The notes: generated by a model not told the origin, from the sequence alone. A stretch of DNA of 64,000 nucleotides from Streptomyces sp. CG1 (GCF_041080625.1 NZ_CP163518.1:8859501-8923500), one strand, 5' to 3'; numbered from the stretch's first letter, positions 17,010 to 26,494 are shown. Translations and numbers: made by a program.

Positions 17010-17653
17010 CGGTAGCCCACGCCGCGGACGGTCGCCAGACGCTCGGCCACACCCAGCGGACCGAGCTTGGTTCGCAGCCGGCGCACGAAGGAGTCGAGGG
17101 TGTTGTCATTGACCTGCGCTCCGTGCGGCCAGCCGGCAGCGATGAGGGCATGGCGGCGTACCGCGTCGCCCTGCGAGGCGATCAGGCGGCCCAGTAGCCG
17201 GAACTCGGTCGGGGTCAGGCTCATGCTCACCGAATCGTAGGTCACCATGTGCTTCGCCGGATCGAGGACGACCTCGCGCGGTGCGGGCGCCACGGTGGCC
17301 CGGCGCAGCAGCGCTCGGACGCGGACCAGCAGTTCCGGGATGTCGAAGGGTTTGGTCACGTAGTCGTCGGCGCCGGCCTCGAAGCCGCCCACCTTGTGAT
17401 GCAGGCCGTCCAAGGCGGTGAGCATCAACACCGGCGCGTCGACGCCGCGAGCCCGCAGGGCCAGGCAGACGTCGCGGCCGTCGGCGTCCGGAAGCCCGAG
17501 ATCCAGGACGACCAGATGGGGCGCCGGTGCGAGCTGCCGCAGCAGGCTGTCGGCCGTGGCGGCGACGGAGACGGTGTGGCCGTCGTGTTCCAGGGCGCGC
17601 TTGAGGACGCCGCGGACCGCCGCGTCGTCTTCGCACACCATGATGAAAGCCAC
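17000..17653 (-). CDS. OmpR-family response regulator
   Basis: 217 residues from GTG 17653. Receiver residues: CEDDAAVR acidic pair, phospho-Asp in VVLDLGLPDADG, T in MLTA, K in YVTKPFD. The winged helix shows LTPTEFRLLGRLI and ends RLATVRGVGYRWQ. First gene of a regulator-kinase-membrane protein operon. Confidence 0.94.
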   Translation of the reverse strand: MAFIMVCEDDAAVRGVLKRALEHDGHTVSVAATADSLLRQLAPAPHLVVLDLGLPDADGRDVCLALRARGVDAPVLMLTALDGLHHKVGGFEAGADDYVTKPFDIPELLVRVRALLRRATVAPAPREVVLDPAKHMVTYDSVSMSLTPTEFRLLGRLIASQGDAVRRHALIAAGWPHGAQVNDNTLDSFVRRLRTKLGPLGVAERLATVRGVGYRWQ

Positions 17654-17818
17654 GTGCTGACCTTAGATACTCCCGTCCCGGTTCTCCATCTGCCCTGGTC
17701 AGCCTCCTGACGGTCGGGAGCAGGCCGCTGGTTCCGCACGCCTCTGCCCTGCCATGAAGCCGCGACAGTCGGGCAGACCGGCCGAGCCGCGGCAGCGGGG
17801 GTCCGCGGGAGGACCACA

Positions 17819-18166
17819 ATGGGTCGCATGGACTCTGTGCAGGAGTACATCGACGCCATTGCGCCAGGTCACCGCTCGCTCTTCGACCGGGTGAGCGGAC
17901 TGATCCTGGAGGAATTCCCGCAGGCGAGCGTGGCACTGTCGTACGGAATGCCCACCTACCGGGTCGAAAAGCGCAGGCTGCACATCGGTGTCTGGCAGCA
18001 CGGCGTCTCGATCTACGGGTGGGGAACAGACCGCGATGGTGGCTTCAGCTCCCGCCATCCCACGCTCATCAGCGGAAAGGCCACCATTCGGCTGCGGTCC
18101 ACGGACATGGCGGCTGTCACTGACGATGAACTGCGCGCTCTCATCCGTGCCGCGCTGAGGGCCTGA
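17819..18166 (+). CDS. DUF1801 (YdhG-like) protein
   Basis: 115 residues from ATG 17819 with GGGAGGA six bases upstream. The pattern VQEYIDAIAPGHRSLFDRVSGLI, then ALSYGMPTYR and a C-terminal RALIRAALRA matches the DUF1801 fold (SHS2-like, iron-chaperone frataxin-like in some annotations). The biochemical role is not established. It lies alone between a divergent regulator and a convergent small gene. Confidence 0.85.
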   Translation: MGRMDSVQEYIDAIAPGHRSLFDRVSGLILEEFPQASVALSYGMPTYRVEKRRLHIGVWQHGVSIYGWGTDRDGGFSSRHPTLISGKATIRLRSTDMAAVTDDELRALIRAALRA

Positions 18167-18426
18167 CCGGGGACTCGGCCCTGCATGCAGGCACAGCCAG
18201 GCGGACCCTGGACGGCCCGACCGCGTTCCGCCCTCCCGGTTGGATGTGCGGTGACGTCCGTTGGTCTGACCGTTGGGCGTGTGGTGGCACAGCCTGTGTG
18301 CGCAGGTTGACCGACCAGGAGGGCGGGGGCTGCAGCAGATCGTGCGCCGGGGCAGCACCAGTTCTGATCGTCTTCGGACCCGAGCCGGCGTGTCGTATCC
18401 GTCCTCGACATTTACGGCTGAGCATT

Positions 18427-18645
18427 TCAGTGTTGGTCGGGCTGCTTGCGTCTCATCGCCCCGGCCGTCTGCTGACGGGCGACGCACAGCGCCGTGTCCA
18501 GTCGGCGGGTGCCGGTGAGCAGGCACAGTGTGTGGGTCGCGTCTTCGAGCCGACGGGCGGTCTCCGCGCTGTGGCCGACGGCCAGGCGGCGCCTCAGCGT
18601 TTCGCATCGTTCGACCAACTCGCGCAGGTGCGGAGGGTACGCCAT
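18427..18645 (-). CDS. Small DUF5133-type protein
   Basis: 72 residues from ATG 18645. PPHLRELVERCETLRRRLA and a C-terminal ATHTLCLLTGTRRLDTALCVARQQ resemble the Streptomyces-restricted DUF5133 family, judged from memory. All helical, no signal peptide. The function of this family is unknown. The frame stays open upstream to 18687, but the extension adds nothing family-like. Confidence 0.65.
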   Translation of the reverse strand: MAYPPHLRELVERCETLRRRLAVGHSAETARRLEDATHTLCLLTGTRRLDTALCVARQQTAGAMRRKQPDQH

Positions 18646-18803
18646 GACCAAGTCTGCCTCCCGTGCGGGCCGGCCCGCACCGATCACTCTTCACCCATAC
18701 GGTCGCAGCATCGACGCCTGTCGCATCCCGGGAACATGCTGCGACAGCTTGCACGCACCGGTGTCCTGCGGCCCCCGGCATCGGGCCCGGGGACCGCGAT
18801 GTT

Positions 18804-19874
18804 CTAGGCAATGGAACGCAACACCGTGGGAGGCCGGAGCCGTACGACTCGGTTGGCGGCTGTCTTCTGCAGCAGGCCGTAGGCGAGGACCGGGAGCAGT
18901 AGGTGCGGTTTGTCCGGGAGCGCGGCGGTGATCAGCACGGCACTGGCGCTGCTGTTGTTCATGCCGCAGGCGAGGGTGAGCGAGGAGGCGGCGGGCGGGT
19001 CCAGCCGCAGCAGCCGCGCCGCGCAACGGCCGAGCACGAACGACAGCTGGCAGACCAGTGCCGCCACGACCAGCGCGGCACCCAGCAGCAGCGGGCGTGG
19101 CCGGGCGACGAAGGAGCCGAGGGCGCCGCTGGCGTTGACGTACGTCAGGACGAGCGAGCCGGCCAGGGCCACAGGCACGACTGCGCCCAGTACTCGGACG
19201 AGCAGGGACGGGGGCAGGGCTAGGCGGACCAGAATGCCCGCCGCGCAGGGCAGCACCACGGCGACGAGGGCGAAGCCCCCACCCGCAGTGTGGACGCTCG
19301 CGGCGAGCGAGTCGGAGTAGCCGCCACTCAGGAGCGGTGACAGCAGCTCGATAACCAGCGGTGTGGTGAGCGGGCTGAGGAGGGTGGAGGCGATGACCAG
19401 GCCGACCATGGTGGGCTGGTCGCCGTCGCCCTTGCCGGTCCACACCGTGGCGCCGGCCGCCACGGGCATCGCCACGATCAGGATCATCGCGGTGACCAGG
19501 CCGCTGCCGCCGTCGGAGTCGGGCGAGGCGTGCAGCAGGACCGCGATGAGCGGGACGACCAGCAGTGGGATCGCCAGGTGCAGCGCGAGCCCGGCGAGCA
19601 GTGCACCCGGGCGCCGCAGCACTCGGCCCAGCTCACGGACGGGGACCTGGAGTCCGGCCGAGAACAGCACCAGCCACAGCAGGCATGGTGCGGTGGACAC
19701 CGACAGTCGGATCAGCGGTCCGAGCGGCAGCGCGTGGGAGTGGCGCAGCCACAGGCCGGGGCCCGGCAGGAGCAGGGCTGCGGCGTAGGACAGGACGACG
19801 GCCCGGCCCAGACGGCGCCGCAGCCAGGCGGTCGCGCGGTCAGTGGGCGCAGGGGCGGTGCTCGGAGTGTTCAA
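18804..19874 (-). CDS. BASS (bile acid:sodium symporter-like) family transporter
   Basis: 356 residues with nine or ten helices. Early loops carry LFSAGLQVPVRELGRVLRRPG, the middle has MPVAAGATVWTGKGDGD, and the conserved crossover near the end reads ACGMNNSSASAVLITAALP, typical of the sodium/substrate site in BASS proteins. It is expected to import an organic anion with sodium; the substrate cannot be inferred. The last 15 residues (RVVRLRPPTVLRSIA) are basic and probably cytoplasmic. Confidence 0.85.
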   Translation of the reverse strand: MNTPSTAPAPTDRATAWLRRRLGRAVVLSYAAALLLPGPGLWLRHSHALPLGPLIRLSVSTAPCLLWLVLFSAGLQVPVRELGRVLRRPGALLAGLALHLAIPLLVVPLIAVLLHASPDSDGGSGLVTAMILIVAMPVAAGATVWTGKGDGDQPTMVGLVIASTLLSPLTTPLVIELLSPLLSGGYSDSLAASVHTAGGGFALVAVVLPCAAGILVRLALPPSLLVRVLGAVVPVALAGSLVLTYVNASGALGSFVARPRPLLLGAALVVAALVCQLSFVLGRCAARLLRLDPPAASSLTLACGMNNSSASAVLITAALPDKPHLLLPVLAYGLLQKTAANRVVRLRPPTVLRSIA

Positions 19875-20042
19875 GGCGGCCTTCTTCCGTCACGTGGGCA
19901 GGGGAGGGGCGGAGGGCCGCTATGCGGAGGCTGTCTGTGTGCGTGCGCATGGCGCCATGGTGCTCGTACGGGACGGGTGGGGTGGGTGAAGCGCGCCAGC
20001 AGTCAGGATGCGTTCAGGTGCCCGGTGGCACGGTCGGACAAC

Positions 20043-20879
20043 GTGACCTATGAAACGTCTGAGAGCCAGGTGGTTCCGGAGGCCGGTCAGACGCCCCGTT
20101 CGCGTCACCGGCCGCGCTGGATCAAGGTGCCCGAGGTCACCGTCTGCTTCTGGATCATCAAGGTGCTGTGCACGACGGTCGGCGAGACCGCGGCGGACCT
20201 GCTGAACGAGAAGGCGGGTCTCGGACTGACCTGTGTGTCGGTCCTGATGAGTGCCCTGCTGGCCGTCGTCCTCGTGGTCCAGTTCCGCTCCAGCGCCTAC
20301 CGGCCGGGCGTGTACTGGTCGGTGGTGGCACTGATCAGCGTCGTCGGCACGCTGATCAGCGACAACCTCACCGACAACATGGGTGTGCCGCTGGAGACGA
20401 GCGCCGCGGTCTTCGCGATCGTCCTCGCGGTCGTGTTCGTCGTCTGGTACCGGCGCGAGCGGACCCTGTCGCTCCGCCACATCGACACCACCAGCCGCGA
20501 GTCCTTCTACTGGCTGGCGGTTCTGTTCGCCTTCGCCCTGGGCACCGCAGCCGGTGACCTGGTGTCCGAGCGCATAGACCTCGGCTACTGGCTGTCCGCC
20601 GTCCTGTTCGCGGCGGCCATCGCTGCGGTGGCCATCGCGCACTTCGCGCTGGACCTGGACGCGGTGTGGAGTTTCTGGATCGCCTACATCCTGACCCGCC
20701 CGCTCGGCGCGTCCTTCGGTGACTACCTCTCCCAGCCCACCGGCGACGGCGGCCTCGGCCTGGGCACCGTCGCGACCGGCGTCCTGTTCCTGGCGGTCAT
20801 CCTCGGCCTGGTCGTCCACCTTTCCCTCACCCGCAGGGACGTCGCCGAACCGGAGCAGGCGACGGGACACGCGGCCTGA
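20043..20879 (+). CDS. COG4705 membrane-anchored protein, short paralogue
   Basis: 278 residues from GTG 20043 (MTYETSESQ); no strong ribosome site, and the frame stays open upstream. After a basic N-terminus it shows KVPEVTVCFWIIKVLCTTVGET, TSRESFYWLAVLFAFALGTAAGD and SFWIAYILTRPLGASFGDYL, matching the paralogue at 14428-15702 helix by helix, but it ends after the last helix without the outer extension. It stands alone, 5.1 kb from the first copy and in the opposite orientation. Confidence 0.8.
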   Translation: MTYETSESQVVPEAGQTPRSRHRPRWIKVPEVTVCFWIIKVLCTTVGETAADLLNEKAGLGLTCVSVLMSALLAVVLVVQFRSSAYRPGVYWSVVALISVVGTLISDNLTDNMGVPLETSAAVFAIVLAVVFVVWYRRERTLSLRHIDTTSRESFYWLAVLFAFALGTAAGDLVSERIDLGYWLSAVLFAAAIAAVAIAHFALDLDAVWSFWIAYILTRPLGASFGDYLSQPTGDGGLGLGTVATGVLFLAVILGLVVHLSLTRRDVAEPEQATGHAA

Positions 20880-21353
20880 GCCACACGTCAGTCTGGTGGG
20901 TCCGGTCGCACGTGTTCCGGCCGGGCTCGGCATGCCACGTGTGCCTGGCGGGCTAACTTGTGATGTCAGGTTCCCTGCATTGCAGCAGTACCTGGTTATC
21001 TCTATACGCCCAAAGGTGATGTTGATGTGGTCCGGCATGCGGCGCCCTGTCGGCACTCATGTCCTGCTCTGAGGGTGCGACGGCATTCGCTTCGGACGGT
21101 GGGGTGCGGCTCGCATGCGGTATGGCTCGCGAGTCTCTGGCGGCTGCGGCCGGGCTTCCCTGCTCAAGCCGGCTCAGCGGTGAGCGCGCGAAGAGGGGTT
21201 GACCGCCTGGCGGTCGCCGGGATGAGGCGGTAGCAGTGGTGGTCCGCGGCCCTCCAGCTCACGGCTCGGTTCGATGCCCTGACTATGCTGACCGCCGCGC
21301 GGTGTGTGCGAGACGGTTGCGCCACTCCGGTTGATCTTGGGAGAGGTGAGGAC
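20880..21353. other. Gap without a recognisable gene
   Basis: A somewhat less GC-rich patch around 20990-21030 may hold promoter elements. No gene, hairpin or repeat stands out. Confidence 0.4.
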
Positions 21354-21587
21354 GTGGCCAAGCCTGTACGTGCGGCTGTCGGGAACGTGTGGGTCAAATG
21401 CACTTTCTGTCAGGGTGATCTGTTTCGGGACCGTGAGGTGAAACTCAACAGCTCCGGCATGGAGTTCATGAACTTCGGCTGGGCGAACGAGTCGGCGACC
21501 GGGCTGATCTGCTGGAACTGCGGCTATGTGCACCTGTTCGTGAACAGAGATCTCGAACTGTACAAAGTGAAGCAAAGCAAGGGGTGA
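21354..21587 (+). CDS. Small zinc-ribbon protein
   Basis: 77 residues from GTG 21354 with GAGGTGAGG just upstream. Two CxxC knuckles (VKCTFCQGDLF and ICWNCGYVHLF) 38 residues apart form a zinc ribbon. The linker LNSSGMEFMNFGWANESATG is typical of small Streptomyces nucleic-acid-binding zinc proteins. No catalytic residues. The exact function is unknown. Confidence 0.75.
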   Translation: MAKPVRAAVGNVWVKCTFCQGDLFRDREVKLNSSGMEFMNFGWANESATGLICWNCGYVHLFVNRDLELYKVKQSKG

Positions 21588-22319
21588 CGTAGGTTCCCCT
21601 CGCAGGTGGTCGGCGAGCCCGGGTCCTGCAGACGGACACCCGGGAGCACGCCGATTACCCGGCGAACGATGCGCCGTGTCTGCGACGGAGCGCGTTCGTT
21701 GTCCGCAGCGCGGACAGCGACAAGACGAACTCCCTTGCCAAGAGCCCATTTTGCATCGGTGTTCAACCTGATCCTGCTGCTGCCGCTCGGGGCGCTCGTA
21801 GGGATCCACTTCCGCCGCGGCCTCGTCGCGGTCACGGTGGCCGGGTTTGAAGGATAGGAGCGTTGGCTGTTCCGCCGCTGGCGGAGCATCTGCGTGGCTC
21901 GGCGGCGCTGGAGAGACGGTTCGGCGAGGTGTTTGGCGCGGGTGGAGCCCCCGCTGATATGGAAGCCTGGGGGCTCGCCGCAACGACCAGCTGATCCTGG
22001 CCCGACGGACCTGGGGCCGGCCGACTCAAGTCGCCACGCTGGCTGCTACGCCGCGGCCCTGGCGCCCCGACCCGCCGTAGCGGCAGCCTGAGGAGCCGAG
22101 GAACCTGCACATGGTGAACCCCGTTACACCGGAGTCGACCCACTGCGTGCAATCGTTCTTGGGGAGCAGCGGTGACCTGCCGCTCTTCGGTCCAGCGCAG
22201 TTCTGTCCGATGCACGGCACACCAGCCTGTCCCCAAAGGAACAGGAGCTTCGCCCCCTGGCCTCTGGTGCAGGTGTTTGACGCGAATTTGTAGGGGGCGA
22301 GCGGGGGAGAGGCGCAGAC
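21588..22319. other. Gap with a possible 44-codon frame
   Basis: Nothing is recognised. A TTG-started frame at about 21862 (LAVPPLAEHLRGSAALERRF, ends 21996) follows a GGATAGGAG site and has normal codon use. It could be a gene remnant, but I cannot support it further. Confidence 0.3.
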
Positions 22320-22668
22320 ATGACGACACCAAGATCAAGAGGCCAGGAGCCCTCGGCGGAGACGTTCAGCTCGGCAGCCCTGACGTTCGGCCTGCTGGCG
22401 TCCCGCTACGCCTGAAAATCGTGTGGCTTCTCGGCCAGAGCGAGAGTGACGTCACGCAACTGCCCGGCGGATGGGCGCAACACCGCAGGCCGTCAGTCAA
22501 CACCTGGCAAAGCTCAGGCTCGCCGGACCCGTCCGTGCTCGCAGCGAAGGCCGCTGCCAGGTCTACGCGTCGGCGGACCCGCGGTTGAACGAAGCGGTCC
22601 AGGCGATGACCGCGACGTCCATCCAGGGAGTGAATGCTTGCCGTGCCGCAGACTGCGTGCCCGCCTGA
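22320..22668 (+). pseudogene. ArsR-family regulator with two frameshifts
   Basis: ATG 22320 opens TPRSRGQEPSAETFSSAALTF and GLLASRYA, then TGA. One missing base puts the reading into LKIVWLLGQSESDVTQL, and a second missing base (near 22465) reaches MGATPQAVSQHLAKLRLAGPV, the recognition helix and wing of ArsR regulators, followed by QVYASADPRLNEAVQAM. The order and spacing are those of an intact ArsR repressor of about 115 residues. No metal-binding Cys pair of the ArsR/SmtB type is seen in the helix, so an organic effector would have been likely. Confidence 0.65.
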
Positions 22669-23123
22669 GTGGCACGCCCTGAGTTCCTGCTTCGTGCCCG
22701 GCCCGGCTGTGCCCAACTCGATCGCCGGACCACGCGAGATCGAACAAGCCACCTGCCTCGCCACAGCCAGGTCCTCGATACGGGTCGCACCACCGGCACG
22801 AAACCGGGAACGCGTACCCCCGTCGGCAACCGCTGTAGGTCAGTTGACGCGCGATACCCCGCCCGTCTTCACAGCCGGACTGGGGTCTGCGGCTGACGAT
22901 GAGTCAGGGGAGATTGGCGGCCGTCGCAGTGGTCCCGCCGACCTGTGGCCCGTGACTCGGTGTGTTCTGCTGCGAGGGCCGTCAGGGGTGTTTGTGGGAC
23001 GGGAGAGCGGGTCACGGCCGGTTTGCCGTGACCCGCTCTCCCGTCCATGCCGCCGAGGGGACCCCACGTCCCCCTCACGGTGGCGGCTCCCCGTGACCCG
23101 ACGGGGCGGTCATACGGTGTAGA
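22669..23123. other. Gap ending in a terminator
   Basis: No gene seen. The perfect hairpin at 22997-23046 is the only structured element. Confidence 0.45.
22997..23046 (-). terminator. Perfect 22-bp hairpin terminator
   Basis: 22997-23018 pairs base for base with 23025-23046, loop six bases. It lies 78 bases past the stop of the S53 peptidase gene. The stem is unusually long and mismatch-free. Confidence 0.8.
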
Positions 23124-24491
23124 TCAGCTGGCGCTGAAGGCGCTGATGCCCTCGGGGGTGCCCCAGCCGGTCGGGCCGTCGTAGCCGGTGCCGGCGGTGC
23201 AGAAGTACGACGGGGAGCAGGTGCCGTTGCTGCCGCTGGTCACGTCGTTGAGCGCCGATGTGCCCGCCTTGTTGTAGGGGTATTGGGCCGGGTAGTCGCT
23301 GGAGCCTGGGGTGCCGGCGAGGGCGTAGACGCCGGCGATGATGGGCGAGGAGGCGCTGGTGCCGCCGTAGGTGTTCCAACTGCTGCTGGTGCCGTAGGAG
23401 TCATAGACCGAGACGCCGGTGGCCGGGTCGGCGACCGCGGAGACGTCGGCCTCCATGCGGTTGGAGCAGCCGGAGTCGGTCTGCCAGCTCGGCTTCGGGT
23501 CGTACGCGGAGCAGCCGGAGCCGGTGCCCTCAGTGCTGGAGGTGTTCCACACGGACTCGGTCCAGCCGCGGCTGTTGGAGGACGTGGACAGGCTGGTGCC
23601 GCCGACAGCGGTCACGTACTGGGAGGTTGCCGGGTACTCGGCGCCGTAGCCGCTGTCACCGGCGGAGACGGTGATGGCGACGCCCGGGTGGTTGAAGTAC
23701 TCGGAGTCGTACGTCGTGTCGGAGGGGTCCTCCGAGCCGCCGTAGCTGTTGGAGACGGATGTGGCGCCCAGGCTGACGGCCTGGTTCACGGCCGTTCCGA
23801 GGTCGTCCATCGAGGAGGAGTTGGCCTCGACGAGCGTGATGTTGCAGTTGGGGCAGATGGCGGAGGCCATGTCGAGGTCGAGGGAGATCTCGCCGGCCCA
23901 ACCGCTGTCGGCGGTGGGGAGGTTGGAGGAGCCGTCCTGCGCGACTTTCGTGAAGCAGCCGTTGGAGGAGGTGCAGGCGGACAGGCCGTAGTTCGAGCGG
24001 TAGGTGGCCAGGTCCGACTCGGCGTTCGGGTCGTCGTAGGCGTCGACGATGGCGATGGTCTTGCCGGAGCCGTTGGAGGCGGCAGCGGAGGTCAGGCCGT
24101 AGGCCGACTGCAAATCGCTCGGGCCGTAACCGGTGGGCGAGTCAGCGGCGGCGTTCGGCCGGACGCTCTGCGGCGCGATGCCCTTCTTCGCCGCCTGCTC
24201 CTCCTGGAAGGCGGTGGTGCCGCCGGTGACGCGCAGGGCGTTGCAGGACGCGTAGCCCTTCTTCGGGGTGCCGGCGCACTGCTGGGTGTACTGCACATGG
24301 GCCTTGGCGACCGCGGCGGCGATCGCCTTCGGGCTGACCGTTTTGGTGTGGGTGTCCGTGGGGCTGGCCGCGCTCGCGTGGGCCGCGGTGCCGAGTCCGG
24401 CGAGTACGAGGGCGGCAGTGGCCGCGGCGGCGGAGCCTATTCGGCACCATCTGCCGCGTCTTTTTGTGGTGTTGGGGGATGACGTACGCAA
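23124..24491 (-). CDS. Secreted S53-family (sedolisin-like) serine-carboxyl peptidase
   Basis: 455 residues. The start is placed at TTG 24491 because AGGAGG lies seven bases upstream and a clean signal peptide follows (basic MRTSSPNTTKRRGRWCRIG, then an Ala/Leu core to AHASA). Catalytic residues of the S53 fold are visible: Glu and Asp in GWAGEISLDLDMASAI, oxyanion Asp in TVSAGDSGYGAEYPA, and the nucleophile in GGTSASSPI. The C-terminus has paired cysteines (NGTCSPSYFC) and ends TGWGTPEGISAFSAS, near the usual calcium-site region. There is no large propeptide of the classical type, as in the short bacterial S53 group. It would act on proteins outside the cell at low pH. Confidence 0.9.
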   Translation of the reverse strand: MRTSSPNTTKRRGRWCRIGSAAAATAALVLAGLGTAAHASAASPTDTHTKTVSPKAIAAAVAKAHVQYTQQCAGTPKKGYASCNALRVTGGTTAFQEEQAAKKGIAPQSVRPNAAADSPTGYGPSDLQSAYGLTSAAASNGSGKTIAIVDAYDDPNAESDLATYRSNYGLSACTSSNGCFTKVAQDGSSNLPTADSGWAGEISLDLDMASAICPNCNITLVEANSSSMDDLGTAVNQAVSLGATSVSNSYGGSEDPSDTTYDSEYFNHPGVAITVSAGDSGYGAEYPATSQYVTAVGGTSLSTSSNSRGWTESVWNTSSTEGTGSGCSAYDPKPSWQTDSGCSNRMEADVSAVADPATGVSVYDSYGTSSSWNTYGGTSASSPIIAGVYALAGTPGSSDYPAQYPYNKAGTSALNDVTSGSNGTCSPSYFCTAGTGYDGPTGWGTPEGISAFSAS

Positions 24492-25232
24492 CGTACAGCC
24501 TCCTGTGAGTGGGGTGGAAAGAGGCATGCGGGTGCGGGGGTCCGCCGGTGTGGTTTCCGGCGGGGGCGGCGGCCCGCGACGAACCTGGCTTGTTGAGTAC
24601 GCGACAAACAAGACGCGTTCCGGATTCCTGACTCCGGCATTGCCGAAGGAGGAGGCAGGCTTGCCGACCAATGGTGACCCAATGGCCAAGCTGTGGCCTG
24701 GACTTGACCCTGGCCACACCGCCGACAACGGTGCCGTAGCGGACACCTATGAAGGACCAGTGCCAGCCTCAGGATCCACCGCACGTACTGCTCACGCGAC
24801 CCCGGAGCCGGTCCCCGTTCCACCGCCGCGCACAACGAACGCCACCACCCTGACGCCCGGCTTTGTGTCCGGCGCGGACGGCCGGGAACGCCTCGACACG
24901 GGTCAGCCTCGGGAGGGGGATGCCCTCTGGATCAGGCCGACCAGTTTGCTGCTGGGCGCCCGATCGGCACGACTGAGCCGGGAAGTAGGTGTTGGCCGCA
25001 GGGAGGAACATCAGCACCACGGCAGCGGACTGCGTGTCACACCCGCGGCCAGGGTCGCGTCCCCATGGTCGGTCGTTCGCTCCGGGCCGTGCCTTGCTGC
25101 GATGAGTGTGCGGCATGTGCAGGCGATGACGGGTCGCCCTGGACGGTCAACAGGTGGGCTCGTTGCACGTGTTCCAGGCCGAAGAGCCTGGTGCGTCTGC
25201 GTGTTGTCCGAGCCCTCCGACCGATCGGAAAA
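24492..25232. other. Gap upstream of the S53 gene
   Basis: Only shadows of other frames were found. The first 150 bases should contain the S53 promoter and leader. No repeat, tRNA or hairpin stands out until the terminator at 25233. Confidence 0.4.
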
Positions 25233-25266
25233 CGTCGGGCCGGCACATGCTCGTGCCGGCCCGACG
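25233..25266 (-). terminator. Hairpin terminator
   Basis: A perfect 14-bp stem (CGTCGGGCCGGCAC with its complement) and six-base loop, 35 bases past the stop of the secreted propeller-like gene. Confidence 0.75.
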
Positions 25267-25300
25267 CGATGGTCCGTTCGTTCGGACGGAAGGGGCCGTG

Positions 25301-26371
25301 CTACTTCCGGTTGTCGCGGTCGGCGGCGGCGAAGAGCAGGCCCTTCGGGCTGGGGGCGGCGTTGCCGAAGGCGGTGACGGTGCCGGTCTTGAGATTGAGG
25401 GTGCCGAGGCCGCCCTTCGCGGAGACGAACGCTTCGCCCTTGGTGAAGTGGCCGGTGATGGCGACGACCGTGCCGTTGGCGCTGTCCACCACGTAGAGGG
25501 TGCCCTCGGTGGAGGTCGCAAAGACGGTGTCGTCGACCTCCTGGCTCAGCGGCAGAACGACGGCGCGCTGCTTCTTCGTCCCCCAGTTCTTGACGAAGAC
25601 CGCCTGCTGGTCGCCCTGGCCGTCGAGCAGCAGGCTGCCGCCGAGGCCGGGCACGCTGCGTGGGACGAAGGTGCTGGAGTCCGGGTCGGTCAGGTTGAGC
25701 GCGCCGGTCTTGCCGTTCACCAGGTTGGTGGCGGTGATGTTGTCGTTGAAGACCGGGGTGGTCCTGGCGGTGGTGCCGTGGAAGGTGACCTTGTAGAGCG
25801 CGGGGCGGCCGGCGGTGCTGCCCTTGGCGTCCGCGCTCGGGTTGGAGGCGACGATGTAGACGACGCCGTGCCGGACACTGACGTTGTCGGTGCCGCCGCC
25901 GTGCGGCAGCGAGCTGAAGTGGTAGTGCTTGACGGCGTGGTGCTTGCTGTCCGGGTCGATGGTGTAAGCGCTGCTGTTGCCGTCCTCGTTGACCGTGGCG
26001 ATGACCTGCCCGGTACGCGGGTTGGCGCCGAGGCCGTCGACCTTGCCGGCCATGTCCCAGTGCGCCACCTCCTTGCCGTGCCGGTCGAACTCCACCACGG
26101 TGCTGTTCTTGGTGCCGTTGGCGGCGGGCTCGCCCTTGGAGCCCACGCCGTTCTGGTAACCGACGAAGAGCTTGCCGCCGAGCAGGGCGATGTCGTCCGC
26201 TCCGGTCAGCTTTCCCCCGGCGTGGGCGAACACGGTCGTGGAGAAGCCCGCGGGCACGGTCGCCGGCGTCGTCGTGGCACTCGCCGACGCCGAGAGGCCG
26301 AGCCCGGTGACGGCCACAGCCGCGACGGTTCCCGCGCAGATGCGGGCGAACTTGGTGGACATCTTTGCCAT
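25301..26371 (-). CDS. Secreted beta-propeller-like protein behind a BlaI-type operator
   Basis: 356 residues from ATG 26371 with GAGGA a few bases upstream. Signal peptide: KFARICAGTVAAVAVTGLGLSASASA. The mature part has repeated strand motifs with a VIAT/LYVV/GKLFVGYQ rhythm and turns rich in Asn-Gly-Asp (KLTGADDIALLGGKLFVGYQ, TGQVIATVNEDGNSS, GTLYVVDSANGTVVAITGHF), which fits a six- or seven-blade NHL/SMP-30-like propeller. No catalytic residues can be assigned. The dyad at 26475-26494, about 100 bases upstream, matches the operator of the broken BlaI gene at 5.5 kb, so expression is probably repressed by a BlaI-type protein. Confidence 0.75.
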   Translation of the reverse strand: MAKMSTKFARICAGTVAAVAVTGLGLSASASATTTPATVPAGFSTTVFAHAGGKLTGADDIALLGGKLFVGYQNGVGSKGEPAANGTKNSTVVEFDRHGKEVAHWDMAGKVDGLGANPRTGQVIATVNEDGNSSAYTIDPDSKHHAVKHYHFSSLPHGGGTDNVSVRHGVVYIVASNPSADAKGSTAGRPALYKVTFHGTTARTTPVFNDNITATNLVNGKTGALNLTDPDSSTFVPRSVPGLGGSLLLDGQGDQQAVFVKNWGTKKQRAVVLPLSQEVDDTVFATSTEGTLYVVDSANGTVVAITGHFTKGEAFVSAKGGLGTLNLKTGTVTAFGNAAPSPKGLLFAAADRDNRK

Positions 26372-26474
26372 GAGATTCCTCGAGCCGGGAGGGTGGGGGG
26401 CCGTGGCCGAGCCTGCGCGGCATCCATGGCGCACCAGTGGCCCCGAACAGGCGCACAGGCAACATCCGGCTTAA

Positions 26475-26494
26475 CGTCTACACCTCTGTAGACG
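26475..26494. promoter_or_regulatory. Second BlaI-type operator
   Basis: Perfect dyad CGTCTACA-CCTC-TGTAGACG, 103-123 bases before the ATG of the secreted propeller-like gene. It shares the half-site GTCTACA with 5530-5548; the spacer is four rather than five bases. Confidence 0.7.

Noticed and set aside
23124..24746. 540-codon version of the S53 peptidase
   Set aside because: The extra N-terminus has no signal peptide or ribosome site; TTG 24491 has both.
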